NCBI RefSeq assembly: GCF_006716765.1
Contig: NZ_VFPO01000001.1
Location: forward strand, 5,580,001 to 5,644,000
DNA from: Actinomadura hallensis
GTDB taxonomy: Bacteria > Actinomycetota > Actinomycetes > Streptosporangiales > Streptosporangiaceae
DNA length: 64,000 bases
Direction: 5' to 3'
Positions 25,670 through 34,850 of the stretch are shown here, one piece after another (position 1 is the first letter of the stretch; every line of letters begins with the position of its first letter). The position numbers and the translations under genes are program-made. The notes under the pieces were generated by a model. It did no database searches. It worked only from the letters and a program-made list of their open reading frames with translations, and was not told the DNA's origin.

Positions 25670-28591
25670 TCAGGGCCCGGCGGGCGCGCCGGTGCGGGCG
25701 GACTCGTCCGCGAACAGGGCCAGGCGGTGGGCGGTCGCGGCGGCCTCGCCGCGGCTGGTCACGCCCAGCTTCCCGAGGATGTTGGACACGTGCACGCTGG
25801 CGGTCTTCACCGAGATGAACAGCTCCTCGGCGATGTCACGGTTGCTGCGGCCCTCGGCGACCAGCCGCAGCACCTCGTACTCGCGCGGCGTCAGCCCGAG
25901 CGGCGCCTGCGCGTCTCCCCCGCGGGACGTCCGGGTGCGGCGCAGCAGGCCGGCCACGCGTTCGGCGAGCGGCGCGGCGCCGAGGCCGCGCGCCAGCTCC
26001 TCCGCCGTGCGCAGCCGGGACGCCGCCGCGTCGCGGTCGCCGCCCGCCAGCGCCGCCTCCGCCGCCCGGTACAGCGCCCGCGCGCGGTGGTACGGGTTGC
26101 CGAGGGACTCCCACGCCGCCGCGGCCGCGTCCCACGCGGCGGGGTCGAGGACGCCGCGGGCGCGGGCGAGCTCCGCGTCGAACGTGAGCTTGTGCGCCTC
26201 CTGGAGCGGGCCGACGATCTGGAGGCCGGCGGCGCGCTCCTCGAAGCGCCGCAGGACCTCCGCGGCGGAGTCCCTCGACTCCGCGCAGACCGACGCGCCG
26301 GTGACCAGCGCAGGCAGGGCGTAGCGGGTGTCGTCGGGGAAGCCGGGGTGGTCGAGGACGGGCTGCAGCGACTCCAGGGCCTCCTCGTGGCGCCCTTCCG
26401 CGAGCTCCACGTTGGCCTTCAGCCAGAGCGTGGTGAAGTAGTCCTGCGTCTTCAGCCACTTCATCTCCAGCCGCAGGACCTCCGCGGCGACTTCGAGCCG
26501 GTCCTTCGCGGTGGCCAGGTCGCCGCGCGCCAGCGCGATCCAGCCCGCGAGGACGTGCAGCGACGTCCGGGTCGTGACGGGCGGGTCCTGCTCCCGGGCG
26601 TGGTTCAGCACGCGGAGGGCCTCGTCCCACCGGCCGAGCGAGACCAGCGGCTCGGCCTGGTTGATGCACAGGAACGTCCCCTGCGTGCGGGCCACGCCGA
26701 ACTCGCGGGCGAGCTCGATGCCGCGTTCGGCGACCTCGGCGGCCTCCTCGTGCCGTCCGGCGCCCTCCAGGAAGTGCGACTTGATGACGTGGAAGCGCAG
26801 CAGGATCCGCTGGTTCCCGGTGCCTTTCGCCGTCTTCTCGACCTCGGCGAGATGGTCCTCGTCGAGGTAGTCGACGTCGGCGCAGAAGCCGGTGATCAGC
26901 GCGTCCGCCTCGGAGACGGGGTCGCCGAGCGCGCGGGCGACCGCCAGCGACTCCGCCGCGGCCTTGCGGGCCTCGTCGATGTCGGTGCTGAGGCGGACGT
27001 AGTTGCCCAGCGTGGCCAGCGCCCGCGCGCGCTCCGGGGTGGGCGGGTCGGCGGGCAGCATCGCCACGGCGGCGCGCAGGTCCTCGACGAAGCCGGGGCG
27101 CGCCATCTGGTACCGCATGCGGCCGCGCAGCTCCAGCATCACCGCGACGCGGGCCGGGTCGGGGCCGACGGTTCCGGGGCCGCCCGCATCGCCTGCGGTC
27201 TCCTCCAGCTCGCGGAGCGCGGCGGTGACGAGCTTGATGCCGCGGTCGAACTCGCCGGCCTCGTCCGCGGCGGACGCGGCGTTCTCCAGGACGGTGACGT
27301 GGTCGGCGCCGATGCGCTCCTCCGCGTCGGGTACCTGGTCCCACAGTTCGAGGACGCGGGACAGCATCGTCAGGCACTCGGCGTAGGCGAGGGCCTTGCG
27401 CGCGTCCGCGGCCGCCCGCCACGCCGCGACCAGCGCCCAGGTGCTGTCGTTGGCGGCCTTCCAGTGGTGGCTCAGCTCGACCCAGAGCCGCCCGGCCGGT
27501 ACGAGCCCGGCGTCGTTCTCCAGCGCCTCCGCGTACCGGCGGTGGAGCCGCGTGTACTCGCCGGGGAGCAGGTCGTCGTGGACGGCCTCGCGGATCAGCG
27601 CGTGCCGGAACGCGTAGGCGTCGCCGTCCACGACCAGGACGTTCGCGGCGACCGCGGGGCGCAGCACGCGGGTCAGCGCGGCGTCCCCGAGCCCGGTGAC
27701 GGCCGCGAGCAGCGCGTGCTCGATGCGGGTGCCGCCGCCGCTCGCGTCGCGCAGCACGTCCTGCGTCTCCTCCGGGAGCCGCTGGACGCCGGCGAGCAGG
27801 AGGTCCCGCAGCGACTCGGGGAGCCCGCTCGCGAGCGTGCCGTCGTCGTCGAGCAGCGCCTCGATGAACAGCGGGTTGCCCTCGCTGCGGGCGGCGATCC
27901 GCTCGACCAGGCCGGCGGGCGGGGTCCGGCCGAGCAGCTCGGTCACGAGCTCGGCGACGTCGGTGCGGGACAGCGGCGCGATCTCCGTGCGCCGGACGTG
28001 CTCGACCCGCTCCAGCCCGGCGAGCAGCGGGCGCAGCGGATGGGTGCGGTGCAGCTCGTCCGAGCGGTACGTCACCACGATCAGGATCGGCGCGGTGCCG
28101 AGGTTGCGGATCAGAAAGGCCAGCAGGTCGCGGGTGGAGCGGTCGGCCCAGTGGGCGTCCTCGACGACCAGCACGACCGGCCCCTGCTCGGCGAGCCGCT
28201 CCAGCAGCGTCAGCATGACCTCGAAGAGGCGGGCGCGCTCCTCGCCGGAGGCGGCGTCGCTCTCCGGCTCCCCGAACTCGGGCAGCAGGCGGGCGAGGCC
28301 GCCGGTGTCGCCGCGCGGCACGAACCCGGCGACGCCCTCCGTGCCGATGTCGCGGACGAGCGCGCGCAGCACGGTCGTGAACGGCGCGAACGGCAGGCCG
28401 TCGGAGCCGAGCTCCAGGCAGCCGCCGACGAGGACGCGGGCGCGTTCGCCGACGCGCTGCGCGAACTCGCGGATCAGGCGGGTCTTGCCGAGCCCCGCGT
28501 CGCCGCCGAGGAGCACGGCGCCGGGCGCGGCGGCGAGCGCGTCCTCCAGCTCGTCCAGTTCGGCGGATCTGCCGACCAGGACGGCACTCAT
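25670..28591 (-). CDS. LAL-type (large ATP-binding LuxR) transcriptional regulator
   Basis: This regulator of about 973 residues has an N-terminal AAA/NB-ARC-like ATPase domain with Walker A GGDAGLGKT at residues 29-37 and Walker B VVLVVEDAHWAD near 140. The long middle region (about 350-880) is rich in Ala, Glu and Leu and looks like TPR-type helical repeats. The C-terminal LuxR HTH contains LTPREYEVLRLVAEGRSNRDIAEEL and VKTASVHVSNILGKLG (each shown in part). ATG 28591 is used, but a GTG at 28606 with a CATGCT element 6 nt before it is a serious alternative. The target genes and signal are unknown. Confidence 0.9.
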   Translation of the reverse strand: MSAVLVGRSAELDELEDALAAAPGAVLLGGDAGLGKTRLIREFAQRVGERARVLVGGCLELGSDGLPFAPFTTVLRALVRDIGTEGVAGFVPRGDTGGLARLLPEFGEPESDAASGEERARLFEVMLTLLERLAEQGPVVLVVEDAHWADRSTRDLLAFLIRNLGTAPILIVVTYRSDELHRTHPLRPLLAGLERVEHVRRTEIAPLSRTDVAELVTELLGRTPPAGLVERIAARSEGNPLFIEALLDDDGTLASGLPESLRDLLLAGVQRLPEETQDVLRDASGGGTRIEHALLAAVTGLGDAALTRVLRPAVAANVLVVDGDAYAFRHALIREAVHDDLLPGEYTRLHRRYAEALENDAGLVPAGRLWVELSHHWKAANDSTWALVAAWRAAADARKALAYAECLTMLSRVLELWDQVPDAEERIGADHVTVLENAASAADEAGEFDRGIKLVTAALRELEETAGDAGGPGTVGPDPARVAVMLELRGRMRYQMARPGFVEDLRAAVAMLPADPPTPERARALATLGNYVRLSTDIDEARKAAAESLAVARALGDPVSEADALITGFCADVDYLDEDHLAEVEKTAKGTGNQRILLRFHVIKSHFLEGAGRHEEAAEVAERGIELAREFGVARTQGTFLCINQAEPLVSLGRWDEALRVLNHAREQDPPVTTRTSLHVLAGWIALARGDLATAKDRLEVAAEVLRLEMKWLKTQDYFTTLWLKANVELAEGRHEEALESLQPVLDHPGFPDDTRYALPALVTGASVCAESRDSAAEVLRRFEERAAGLQIVGPLQEAHKLTFDAELARARGVLDPAAWDAAAAAWESLGNPYHRARALYRAAEAALAGGDRDAAASRLRTAEELARGLGAAPLAERVAGLLRRTRTSRGGDAQAPLGLTPREYEVLRLVAEGRSNRDIAEELFISVKTASVHVSNILGKLGVTSRGEAAATAHRLALFADESARTGAPAGP

Positions 28592-28649
28592 CGCGCGTGG
28601 GCTCACGTCACAAGCATGCCAAAACGAAGGGGCGATACCACCTGATTTT

Positions 28650-29684
28650 TCAGCCCGCCGGACGCCGCCAGGTCTGCCCGCGATGCTCGTCCAGCCCGGG
28701 GACGGGGCCTCCTGGAAGCGGTGGATGCACGGTCGTCCGCACCGGTCCCTCCTCGTGGACGCGGCGGTGCGCGAAGTGGTCGAGGGCGAGCATCTCGGCG
28801 TGCGACAGAAGCGGCGCGACGGGCGCGCCCGCCTCACTCAGCACCCTGACGGCCTCCGCGCGGGTGAGCTTCGCCACGGCTTCGGTCACGGCCCCGTCCA
28901 GCTCCCCGATCCTGCCCAGTCGCTCGATGAACGGGACGTCCGCATGCTCACTGATGCCCAAGGCGTGGCAGGTCGCGGCCCACAGCCGGTCTTCGGAGAC
29001 GACGCCGAGAGTGATCTTCTGGCCGTCCTTGGTGGGGTACACGCCGTAACCGGGGACGGGCCCGGCGCCGGACCTCTGCGTCGCCTCGGGGACCGTGCCG
29101 ACCCAGTCCGCGAGGACGTCCGCCATCCCGAGGTCGATCCGGTCACCGACCCCCGTGGAGCGGGCCTTCAGACAGGCGGCGGTGATCGCGAAGGCGGCCG
29201 TCGTCGCGGCCGCCATGTCCGCCACCGGCAGCTCGTCGGCCTCCGGCGACACGGCGTCCGGCGGGAGCGCGGCGGCGTACGCGCGGTAGTTGACGTCGTG
29301 GCCGGGGACGTCCGACAGCGGCCCTTCGGCGCCGTACCCGGAGATGGAGCAGTACACGAGCGCCGGGTTCAGCCCGCGCAGCACCTCGTGGCCCACCCCG
29401 AGCCGGTCGGCGACCCCGGGCCTGAAGCCCTCGACGAAGACCTCGGCCTCCGCGGCCAGCTCCCGGCACCGCGCGAGGCCCTCCTCCGACTTGAGATCGA
29501 GCACCATGGCGCGCTTGTGCCGGTTGAGGGCGTCGAAGTGGCCGCGGAACATCCGCATCGGCTCCCCGCCGGGCGGCTCCACCTTGATCACGTCGGCGCC
29601 GAGCCGCGCGAGCAGCAGCGTCGCGTACGGGCCGGGCCGCCACATCGTCAGGTCGAGCACCCGCAACCCGTCCAGCGGCGCCAT
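28650..29684 (-). CDS. CaiB/BaiF CoA-transferase family protein, alpha-methylacyl-CoA racemase-like
   Basis: This 344-residue protein starts at ATG 29684 with GGGAGG upstream. Its features are MAPLDGLRVLDLT at the N-terminus, GADVIKVEPPGGEP, DLKSEEGLARCREL and FVEGFRPGVADRLGVG. The active-site region is GHDVNYRAYAAALPP, with the general-acid Asp near residue 129. GHDxNY and the short length point to alpha-methylacyl-CoA racemase rather than a true CoA transferase. This would fit branched fatty-acid or sterol side-chain degradation together with the acyl-CoA dehydrogenase at 22 kb, although the genes are not in one operon. Confidence 0.87.
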   Translation of the reverse strand: MAPLDGLRVLDLTMWRPGPYATLLLARLGADVIKVEPPGGEPMRMFRGHFDALNRHKRAMVLDLKSEEGLARCRELAAEAEVFVEGFRPGVADRLGVGHEVLRGLNPALVYCSISGYGAEGPLSDVPGHDVNYRAYAAALPPDAVSPEADELPVADMAAATTAAFAITAACLKARSTGVGDRIDLGMADVLADWVGTVPEATQRSGAGPVPGYGVYPTKDGQKITLGVVSEDRLWAATCHALGISEHADVPFIERLGRIGELDGAVTEAVAKLTRAEAVRVLSEAGAPVAPLLSHAEMLALDHFAHRRVHEEGPVRTTVHPPLPGGPVPGLDEHRGQTWRRPAG

Positions 29685-29818
29685 GGGCCTCCCTCCGCCG
29701 TGCCGTCCGGATCACGGTGCCGCGGCCGCACCCACCTCGTCAAGCGAACGCTTGGTCGGCCACCGGCTCCGTCGGTTTGGTGCAATGGGCTAAACGGTCT
29801 GTTCGGGGGGACAGGACG

Positions 29819-30165
29819 ATGAGCACCACGCTGACGACGCCGCGGGACACCAGGCCGACCATCGGGGGACGCCGGCTGTACCTCCGCGAATGGGGCCCGC
29901 CCGACGCCCCGGCCGCGGTGCTGCTGCACGGGATCGTCGGCAACTCGCACGAGTGGGACACCGTCGCGGCGCGCCTGTCCGCTGGCCGCCGGATGATCCT
30001 GCCCGACCAGCCCGGGCACGGCGCCAGCGACTGGGCCGGCGCCGCATGGTCTCGACGCTGCCCGACGCCCGCCTGGCCGAGATCCCCGACGCCGGCCACG
30101 ACCTCGGCGTCGAAGCCCCGGACGACGTCGCGGCCCACCTCGCCCGCTTCCTCGGCATCCCCTGA
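29819..30165 (+). pseudogene. Alpha/beta hydrolase remnant with internal deletion and frameshift
   Basis: From ATG 29819 the frame encodes a normal hydrolase N-terminus (LYLREWGPPDAP, AAVLLHGIVGNSHEWDTVA, MILPDQPGHGAS) up to about 30045. It then jumps into a different frame. In that other frame 30046-30165 encodes a typical hydrolase C-terminus, LPDARLAEIPDAGHDLGVEAP with the catalytic-type His, ending HLARFLGIP. The roughly 150 residues between, including the nucleophile elbow, are missing. The simplest reading is an internal deletion that also shifted the frame, leaving an inactive remnant. Confidence 0.8.
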
Positions 30166-30409
30166 CCGCGCCCCTCGTTGACGCGCCGTCCAATCGGGGT
30201 AAGGCCGGCCCGCAGGCCGACCGGGTGACGAGCGCCGAGCTCGGCGGGTCCGGGGTGCGGCGCGCCGACAAGCGGGCCGCCCGGCCACCGCATCGACGAG
30301 GACGCCGAGGTCGCCCGCGCCCACCGCGCGTCCCGGACCCGCCGCGCGCCTGAGCGAGATGTTCGGCGGCTCGTCCCCCTACTGAACGGGGTCCGCTCCG
30401 GGAGGCCGT

Positions 30410-31174
30410 CTACTCGCCGGTCGGGCGCCCGGCGACGAGATCGCTCAACCGGTCGCCGAGCCGCTGCACGGGCCGCCGGTACCGCTGCTCGCGCTTGCGG
30501 GCCCACCGTTCCTTCCGGGAGCCCGGCGCGTACCGGCGCCGCGCCCACGGCGAGTCCGGCCGCGCCAGCCGCACCGCGCCGACCAGGGCGATCACCCCGA
30601 TGAAGACGCCGATGACGCCCGTCCAGATCTTGCCCTTGAGCAGAGCGATCACCGAGATGCAGGTGTTGATCAGCAGGGCGACGACGATGCTCCACAGCCC
30701 TTCCCCTGCCACGTCGTCCATCCCCACGGGATGCAGCCCCATCAGCAGGAGCCCGCACAGAGCGACCGTGATGAACACGACCTCCACCGACAGGCGCCCC
30801 TTCTCACTCCAGTAGACGTCACGCAGGTAGAACACCAGCGCGAACTCGTCCAGCACGAGCGCGGCCCCGAGCCCGAACAACGCCGCGGCGGCCGCCGCCA
30901 GCCCGGACAACTCGTCGTCGATCGTCAGGCCGCCCACACCGCCGATGCACATGAACACGAGCCCGAACACCGCGTGGTGGACGTGCTGCCCGCCCGGCGT
31001 GACGTTCCCCGGCCACCACCGCACCTGCCGCCGGATCATCCGGACGCTGAACCGGATGAACAGGAAGCCGGCGATGAAGGCCACCAGGAAGCAGAACAGC
31101 CGGAGTCTCCCGGTGTCCACGATCTCCCGTGTGAACCACTCCTCCACACAGGGGGCATTCCCTGCGCCGGCCAA
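30410..31174 (-). CDS. Integral membrane protein with HVHH motif, uncharacterised
   Basis: This protein of up to 254 residues has about six membrane segments, starting LRLFCFLVAFIAGFLFIRFS. A conserved-looking GGQHVHHAVFGLVFM motif lies between the first and second helices. Other segments include LSVEVVFITVALCGLLLMG and GVIGVFIGVIALVGAV. The C-terminal 55 residues are very basic (RKERWARKREQRYRRP). The start is uncertain: TTG 31174 gives the longest frame, and GTG 31147 is an alternative. The clustered histidines could bind metal. I do not recognise a characterised family. It lies alone, divergent from the GNAT gene. Confidence 0.75.
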   Translation of the reverse strand: MAGAGNAPCVEEWFTREIVDTGRLRLFCFLVAFIAGFLFIRFSVRMIRRQVRWWPGNVTPGGQHVHHAVFGLVFMCIGGVGGLTIDDELSGLAAAAAALFGLGAALVLDEFALVFYLRDVYWSEKGRLSVEVVFITVALCGLLLMGLHPVGMDDVAGEGLWSIVVALLINTCISVIALLKGKIWTGVIGVFIGVIALVGAVRLARPDSPWARRRYAPGSRKERWARKREQRYRRPVQRLGDRLSDLVAGRPTGE

Positions 31175-31287
31175 GGCGAGGTAACCCCGCCCTCAACGGT
31201 TCCCCCACCCCGGCCGAGCCGACTGGTCACCGACCCGCCCGGCGGCTGTGCAGACTGGAGCCACGGTCAGGCGGCCCGAGGAGTGAG

Positions 31288-31743
31288 ATGGAAATTGTCG
31301 TTGACGACCTGTCCGGCCCGCAGATAGCCGAGTTCCTTCGCGAGCACCTTGCCGAGATGCGGTCGCTGACGCCGCCGGAGAGCACGCACGCCCTCGACCT
31401 CGACGGCCTCCGCGGACCAGACGTCACGTTCTGGTCGGTCATGGACGGCGACGCCGTGGTGGGGTGCGGCGCCATCAAGAGGCTGGACGCGGAGCACGCC
31501 GAACTGAAGTCGATGCGAACCGCGGCGACGCGCAAGCGAAGCGGCATCGCGTCCAAGCTGCTGGAGCACATCCTCGTCGAGGCGAAGCGGATGGGCTTCA
31601 CCCGGCTGAGCCTGGAGACCGGGTCCGCCGACTTCTTCCTCCCGGCAAGGAAGCTGTACGAGAGGTTCGGGTTCGATTACTGCGAGCCCTTCGGGGACTA
31701 CGGACCCGACCCGAACAGCGTCTTCATGACGCGGTCGCTCTGA
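31288..31743 (+). CDS. GNAT-family N-acetyltransferase
   Basis: This 151-residue protein starts at ATG 31288, behind GAGGAGTGAG. The GNAT core is visible: DAVVGCGAIKRLDAEHAELKSM (beta 2-4), the acetyl-CoA loop TRKRSGIASKLLEHIL (similar to R/Q-x-x-G-x-A) and the C-terminal LSLETGSADFFLPARKLYERFGF with FFLPARKLYERFGF typical of the family. The closest general type is the PhnO/YafP-like small acetyltransferase group. The substrate is unknown. Confidence 0.88.
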   Translation: MEIVVDDLSGPQIAEFLREHLAEMRSLTPPESTHALDLDGLRGPDVTFWSVMDGDAVVGCGAIKRLDAEHAELKSMRTAATRKRSGIASKLLEHILVEAKRMGFTRLSLETGSADFFLPARKLYERFGFDYCEPFGDYGPDPNSVFMTRSL

Positions 31744-31759
31744 CGTCGCGAAAAGGGTT

Positions 31760-31937
31760 CGCCTGGAGCACAGCTCGTTCCCGTTCCGGTATGCCTGGCC
31801 GGCGGAGCTGGACCTGATGGCCCAGCTCCGCCGGCCTGCGCCTGCGCGACCGCTGGGAGGACTGGAAGGGCGAGCCGTTCACCGGCGAGAGCACCCAGCA
31901 CGTCTCCATCTGGGAGAAGCCGCCCATCGCCTCGTGA
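31760..31937 (+). pseudogene. C-terminal remnant of a SAM-dependent methyltransferase
   Basis: The stretch encodes LEHSSFPFRYAWPAELDLMAQL. After a frameshift near 31825-31832 it continues in another frame as GLRLRDRWEDWKGEPFTGES and QHVSIWEKPPIAS, ending at TGA 31935-31937. RYxWPxELDLMAxxAGLxLRxRW followed by SIWEK is the usual C-terminus of a family of actinobacterial class I methyltransferases. The catalytic N-terminal part is absent upstream, where the GNAT gene ends at 31743. This is a frameshifted gene fragment. Confidence 0.8.
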
Positions 31938-31997
31938 GGGCCGGGTACGACGCGGCCGGGACGGTGAGGGCCGTCCCGGCCGCCCGGCCGGATCGGT

Positions 31998-32990
31998 TCA
32001 TCCGCCCAGGGAGCGGAGCTTCTCGCTGAGGGTGGGACGCAGCTTCTTCAGGCACATCACCGGGCGGAAGGCGCCCTCGGCCGTCATGGTGTGGGTCGCT
32101 TCGGAGGGGCACTCGGCCGTGGACTTCACCCGGCCGACGACCTGGGCGACCGCCGTCGGCCTGTCGCATTCGGCCTTCTTGGGGCCGCCGACGGCGAAGG
32201 ACGGGTCCGTGATGCAGTCGCCGTTCGCCAGGACGCCGCCGCCCGGGCCGAGGCACAGGACGGGACGCGCGACATTGCCGCCGAAGGAGCGCAGCTTCAT
32301 GGTCTCCAGCGTCTGCGCGGGGCAGGCCGCCTCGGACTCGACGCGGGCGATCACCTTGCCGTACCAGTCGTCGCCGGTGCAGGGCTTCTCCTTGCCGAAG
32401 CCGAACGAACCGTCGCTGACGCAGTCGCCGACCGACAGCAGCGCGCCGCCCGCGCCGGGGTCGCCCGGGTGCGGGCCCTCGAGGTTGCGGACGCACGCCT
32501 CGTAGTGCGCCGTCGACCCCTCCGTGATCGTGACGTTCGTCACGCCGTCGGTGCCCTCGGGGCAGTCGGGTTCGGAGCGCATGCCGAAGGCGGCCGTCGT
32601 CCTCTTGGCGGTGACCTTCAGAACCTTGGCCTTGGCCTTGGGATCGTCGCAGTCCACGCGTTCGCTGGCCGGGATCCGGCTGCCCGAGTCCATCGCGAAG
32701 CTCTTGTCGACGCAGTGGTCGGCCTCCAGAGGACCGGAAACGCGCCCGTTCACGTTCTGGAAGATCGCGACTCCCACCACGCCCATGAACACGACGGCCG
32801 CGAGCCCGATGACCGCCAGCACCACCTTCGGCGTCTTCCGGGGCTGCGGGGGAACGGGGGCGCCCATGGGCGGCGGGACGGGGGGCGGTGGCCCCTGCGG
32901 GGGCTGACCGTAGGGCGGCTGTCCCTGCTGGCCCGGGGGCTGGCCGTACACGTCGAAAACCTCCTGATCATCTTCGGCGTACGGGACCAT
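31998..32990 (-). CDS. LppU/SCO3897-like protein with three Cys-containing repeats
   Basis: This 330-residue protein has a cytoplasmic Pro/Gln/Gly-rich N-terminus (about 50 residues, PPYGQPPQGPPPPVPP), one membrane helix (VVLAVIGLAAVVFMGVVGVAIF) and an extracellular part of three related units. Each unit starts like DHCVDKSFAM, GDCVSDGSFGF or GDCITDPSFAV. A second Cys and a V-x-G/A-RVxS segment follow, then ACP/ECP and a CL/CV motif. I recall similar proteins as the LppU/SCO3897 family in actinomycetes, without known function. The paired cysteines suggest disulfides in each unit. Confidence 0.75.
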   Translation of the reverse strand: MVPYAEDDQEVFDVYGQPPGQQGQPPYGQPPQGPPPPVPPPMGAPVPPQPRKTPKVVLAVIGLAAVVFMGVVGVAIFQNVNGRVSGPLEADHCVDKSFAMDSGSRIPASERVDCDDPKAKAKVLKVTAKRTTAAFGMRSEPDCPEGTDGVTNVTITEGSTAHYEACVRNLEGPHPGDPGAGGALLSVGDCVSDGSFGFGKEKPCTGDDWYGKVIARVESEAACPAQTLETMKLRSFGGNVARPVLCLGPGGGVLANGDCITDPSFAVGGPKKAECDRPTAVAQVVGRVKSTAECPSEATHTMTAEGAFRPVMCLKKLRPTLSEKLRSLGG

Positions 32991-33015
32991 AGCGGCAGAA
33001 CTCGTGGTCGTGCGG

Positions 33016-33594
33016 CTAGCTCAGGAGATTGGGCGGTGACTCCAGATCGGTGAGGTCGACGCCAGGGGCGGCCAGGACCACGTCCCCGGCCATGTACACC
33101 GCCTCGGTCTCGCCTGTGGAGAGATCCGTCACGTCGTACCGCGAGACAGGGAGCGGCTCCGTCTCGGTCTCGTGAACGGACGTTTCGGCAAGCCGCCAGC
33201 GCCAGGTGCCCGTGAGCGGCGCCAGGGACGGACCCCTCAGCCGGACGAGACGGACGTCCGCCTCCTCCCGCTCGGACAGGCCGAGGCAACGCGCCACGGC
33301 GATGAGGAATCCCGGCGAGTCGGGCAGGAATCCCGACGCCCGTTCGTGGTGCTCGGTGCCCGTCTCCCCCGCCGCGCGCACCCAGGCGACCTCCGGGCCG
33401 GTGACGCCGCCGCGCACCCACCACGTCGGGGTGACGAGCTCCACGCGGATCTGCCGCCAGCGCGAGTCCGTCACCAGGTCCGCGCGGACACCGTCGGAGC
33501 GCCGGGACGTGTACCGCCAACCGCCCGGCCCCGGCGCGCACTGGAAGTGCTCTTCAAGGCCCTCCTCCACGTGGAGGTAGACGCCGGACGGCAT
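33016..33594 (-). CDS. Hypothetical protein, coupled to the short SAH hydrolase
   Basis: This 192-residue soluble protein has no signal peptide or membrane segment. Tryptophans and acidic residues are spread through a likely beta-rich fold (GGWRYTSRRSDGVRADLV, RVELVTPTWWVRGG, GTWRWRLAETSVHETE). The codon bias is normal for the window and the ATG at 33594 overlaps the SAH hydrolase stop, so it is probably expressed with that gene. I do not recognise a family and assign no function. Confidence 0.65.
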   Translation of the reverse strand: MPSGVYLHVEEGLEEHFQCAPGPGGWRYTSRRSDGVRADLVTDSRWRQIRVELVTPTWWVRGGVTGPEVAWVRAAGETGTEHHERASGFLPDSPGFLIAVARCLGLSEREEADVRLVRLRGPSLAPLTGTWRWRLAETSVHETETEPLPVSRYDVTDLSTGETEAVYMAGDVVLAAPGVDLTDLESPPNLLS

Positions 33595-34850
33595 CAGGAC
33601 CCGATACGCCAGGAGTGGAGGTAGTCCTCCTGGTCCTTGGAGAGCTCGTCAATGGAGATGGACATCGACGCCAGCTTGAGACGGGCGACCTCAGTGTCGA
33701 TCTCCTTGGGGACGTCGTGGACGGCCGGCGACAGGGACGAGTGGGCGGTGGCGAGCCACGCGCACGTGAGCGCCTGGTCGGCGAACGACATGTCCATCAC
33801 GGCCGCGGGGTGTCCCTCGGCCGCGGCCAGGTTGACCAGCCTGCCCTCGGCGAGGAGGACGAGGCGGCGCCCGTCGGCCAGGACGTATTCGTCGGCCTGG
33901 GGGCGGACGCCCCGGTGCACCTCGACGGCCATCTCCGCCAGGGCGCGGACATCGATCTCGACGTCGAAATGGCCGGAGTTCGCGAGGATGGCGCCGTCCT
34001 TCATCACGGCGAGGTGCTCGCTGTTCACGACGTTGCGGTTGCCCGTGACGGTGATGAACACGTCTCCGTGGACGGCGGCCTCGGCCATGGGCTGGACGGT
34101 GAAGCCCTGCAGCGCCGCGTCCAGCGCCTTGACCGGGTCGATCTCGGTGACGACGACGCGGGCTCCGAGGCCGCGCGCGCGTTCGGCGAGGCCGCGGCCG
34201 CAGAAGCCGAAGCCGGCGATGACGACGGTCTTGCCCGCCAGCAGCGTGTTCGTCGCGCGGATGATGCCGTCCAGGGTCGACTGCCCGGTTCCGTACCGGT
34301 TGTCGAACATGTGCTTCGTCGCGGTGTCGTTGACCGCGACCATCGGGAAGCTGAGCGCGCCTTCGAGGGCCATCTGGTGCAGCCGGATGACGCCCGTCGT
34401 CGTCTGCTCGCAGCCCGCCTTCACCGTGCCGAGGAGGTCGGTCCGGTCGATGTGCAGGGTGTTGACCAGGTCGCACCCGTCGTCCAGGACGAGGTCGGGC
34501 CCGGTCTCCAGCGCCTGGTGGATGTGGGCGTAGTACCCCTCGCGGTCGGTGCCCGCCCGCGCGAACACCTCCGCGCCGTACTCCTGGACGAGCGCCGCGG
34601 CGGTGTCGTCCTGCGTGGAGAGCGGGTTGGACGCGGCAAGCGCGACGCTCGCGCCGCCCGCCTGGAGCGTGCGGATGAGCCCGGCCGTCTCGGTCGTGAT
34701 GTGCATGCACGCCGCGACCTTCAGCCCTTCGAGGGGACGCTCGTCGGCGAACCGTTCCCGGATCTGCCGCAGGACGGGCATGCTCCGGTCGGCCCACTCG
34801 ATCCGCTTGACGCCCTCGTACGCCAGCGAAGCATCCGCGATATCGCTCAT
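33594..34850 (-). CDS. S-adenosylhomocysteine hydrolase, short (archaeal/Thermotoga-like) form
   Basis: This 418-residue protein starts at ATG 34850 with GAGGG 5-6 nt upstream. SAHase motifs are AACMHITTETAGLIRTL, NPLSTQDDTAAAL, EQTTTGVIRLHQM, MVAVNDTATKHMFDNRYGTGQS, the NAD site VVIAGFGFCGRGLAERARGLGARV (in part), GNRNVV and NSGHFDVEID. It lacks the roughly 40-residue insertion of typical bacterial enzymes and ends DYLHSWRIGS, not in K-x-x-x-Y-R-Y. It should hydrolyse SAH or a related nucleoside thioether. A canonical SAHase lies 700 bp away, so this is a distinct paralog, not a tandem duplicate. Confidence 0.88.
   Translation of the reverse strand: MSDIADASLAYEGVKRIEWADRSMPVLRQIRERFADERPLEGLKVAACMHITTETAGLIRTLQAGGASVALAASNPLSTQDDTAAALVQEYGAEVFARAGTDREGYYAHIHQALETGPDLVLDDGCDLVNTLHIDRTDLLGTVKAGCEQTTTGVIRLHQMALEGALSFPMVAVNDTATKHMFDNRYGTGQSTLDGIIRATNTLLAGKTVVIAGFGFCGRGLAERARGLGARVVVTEIDPVKALDAALQGFTVQPMAEAAVHGDVFITVTGNRNVVNSEHLAVMKDGAILANSGHFDVEIDVRALAEMAVEVHRGVRPQADEYVLADGRRLVLLAEGRLVNLAAAEGHPAAVMDMSFADQALTCAWLATAHSSLSPAVHDVPKEIDTEVARLKLASMSISIDELSKDQEDYLHSWRIGS

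Noticed and set aside
25598..28645. 1015-codon plus-strand frame opposite the LAL regulator
   Set aside because: Composition is that of an antisense shadow, and the minus strand encodes Walker A, Walker B and LuxR HTH motifs.
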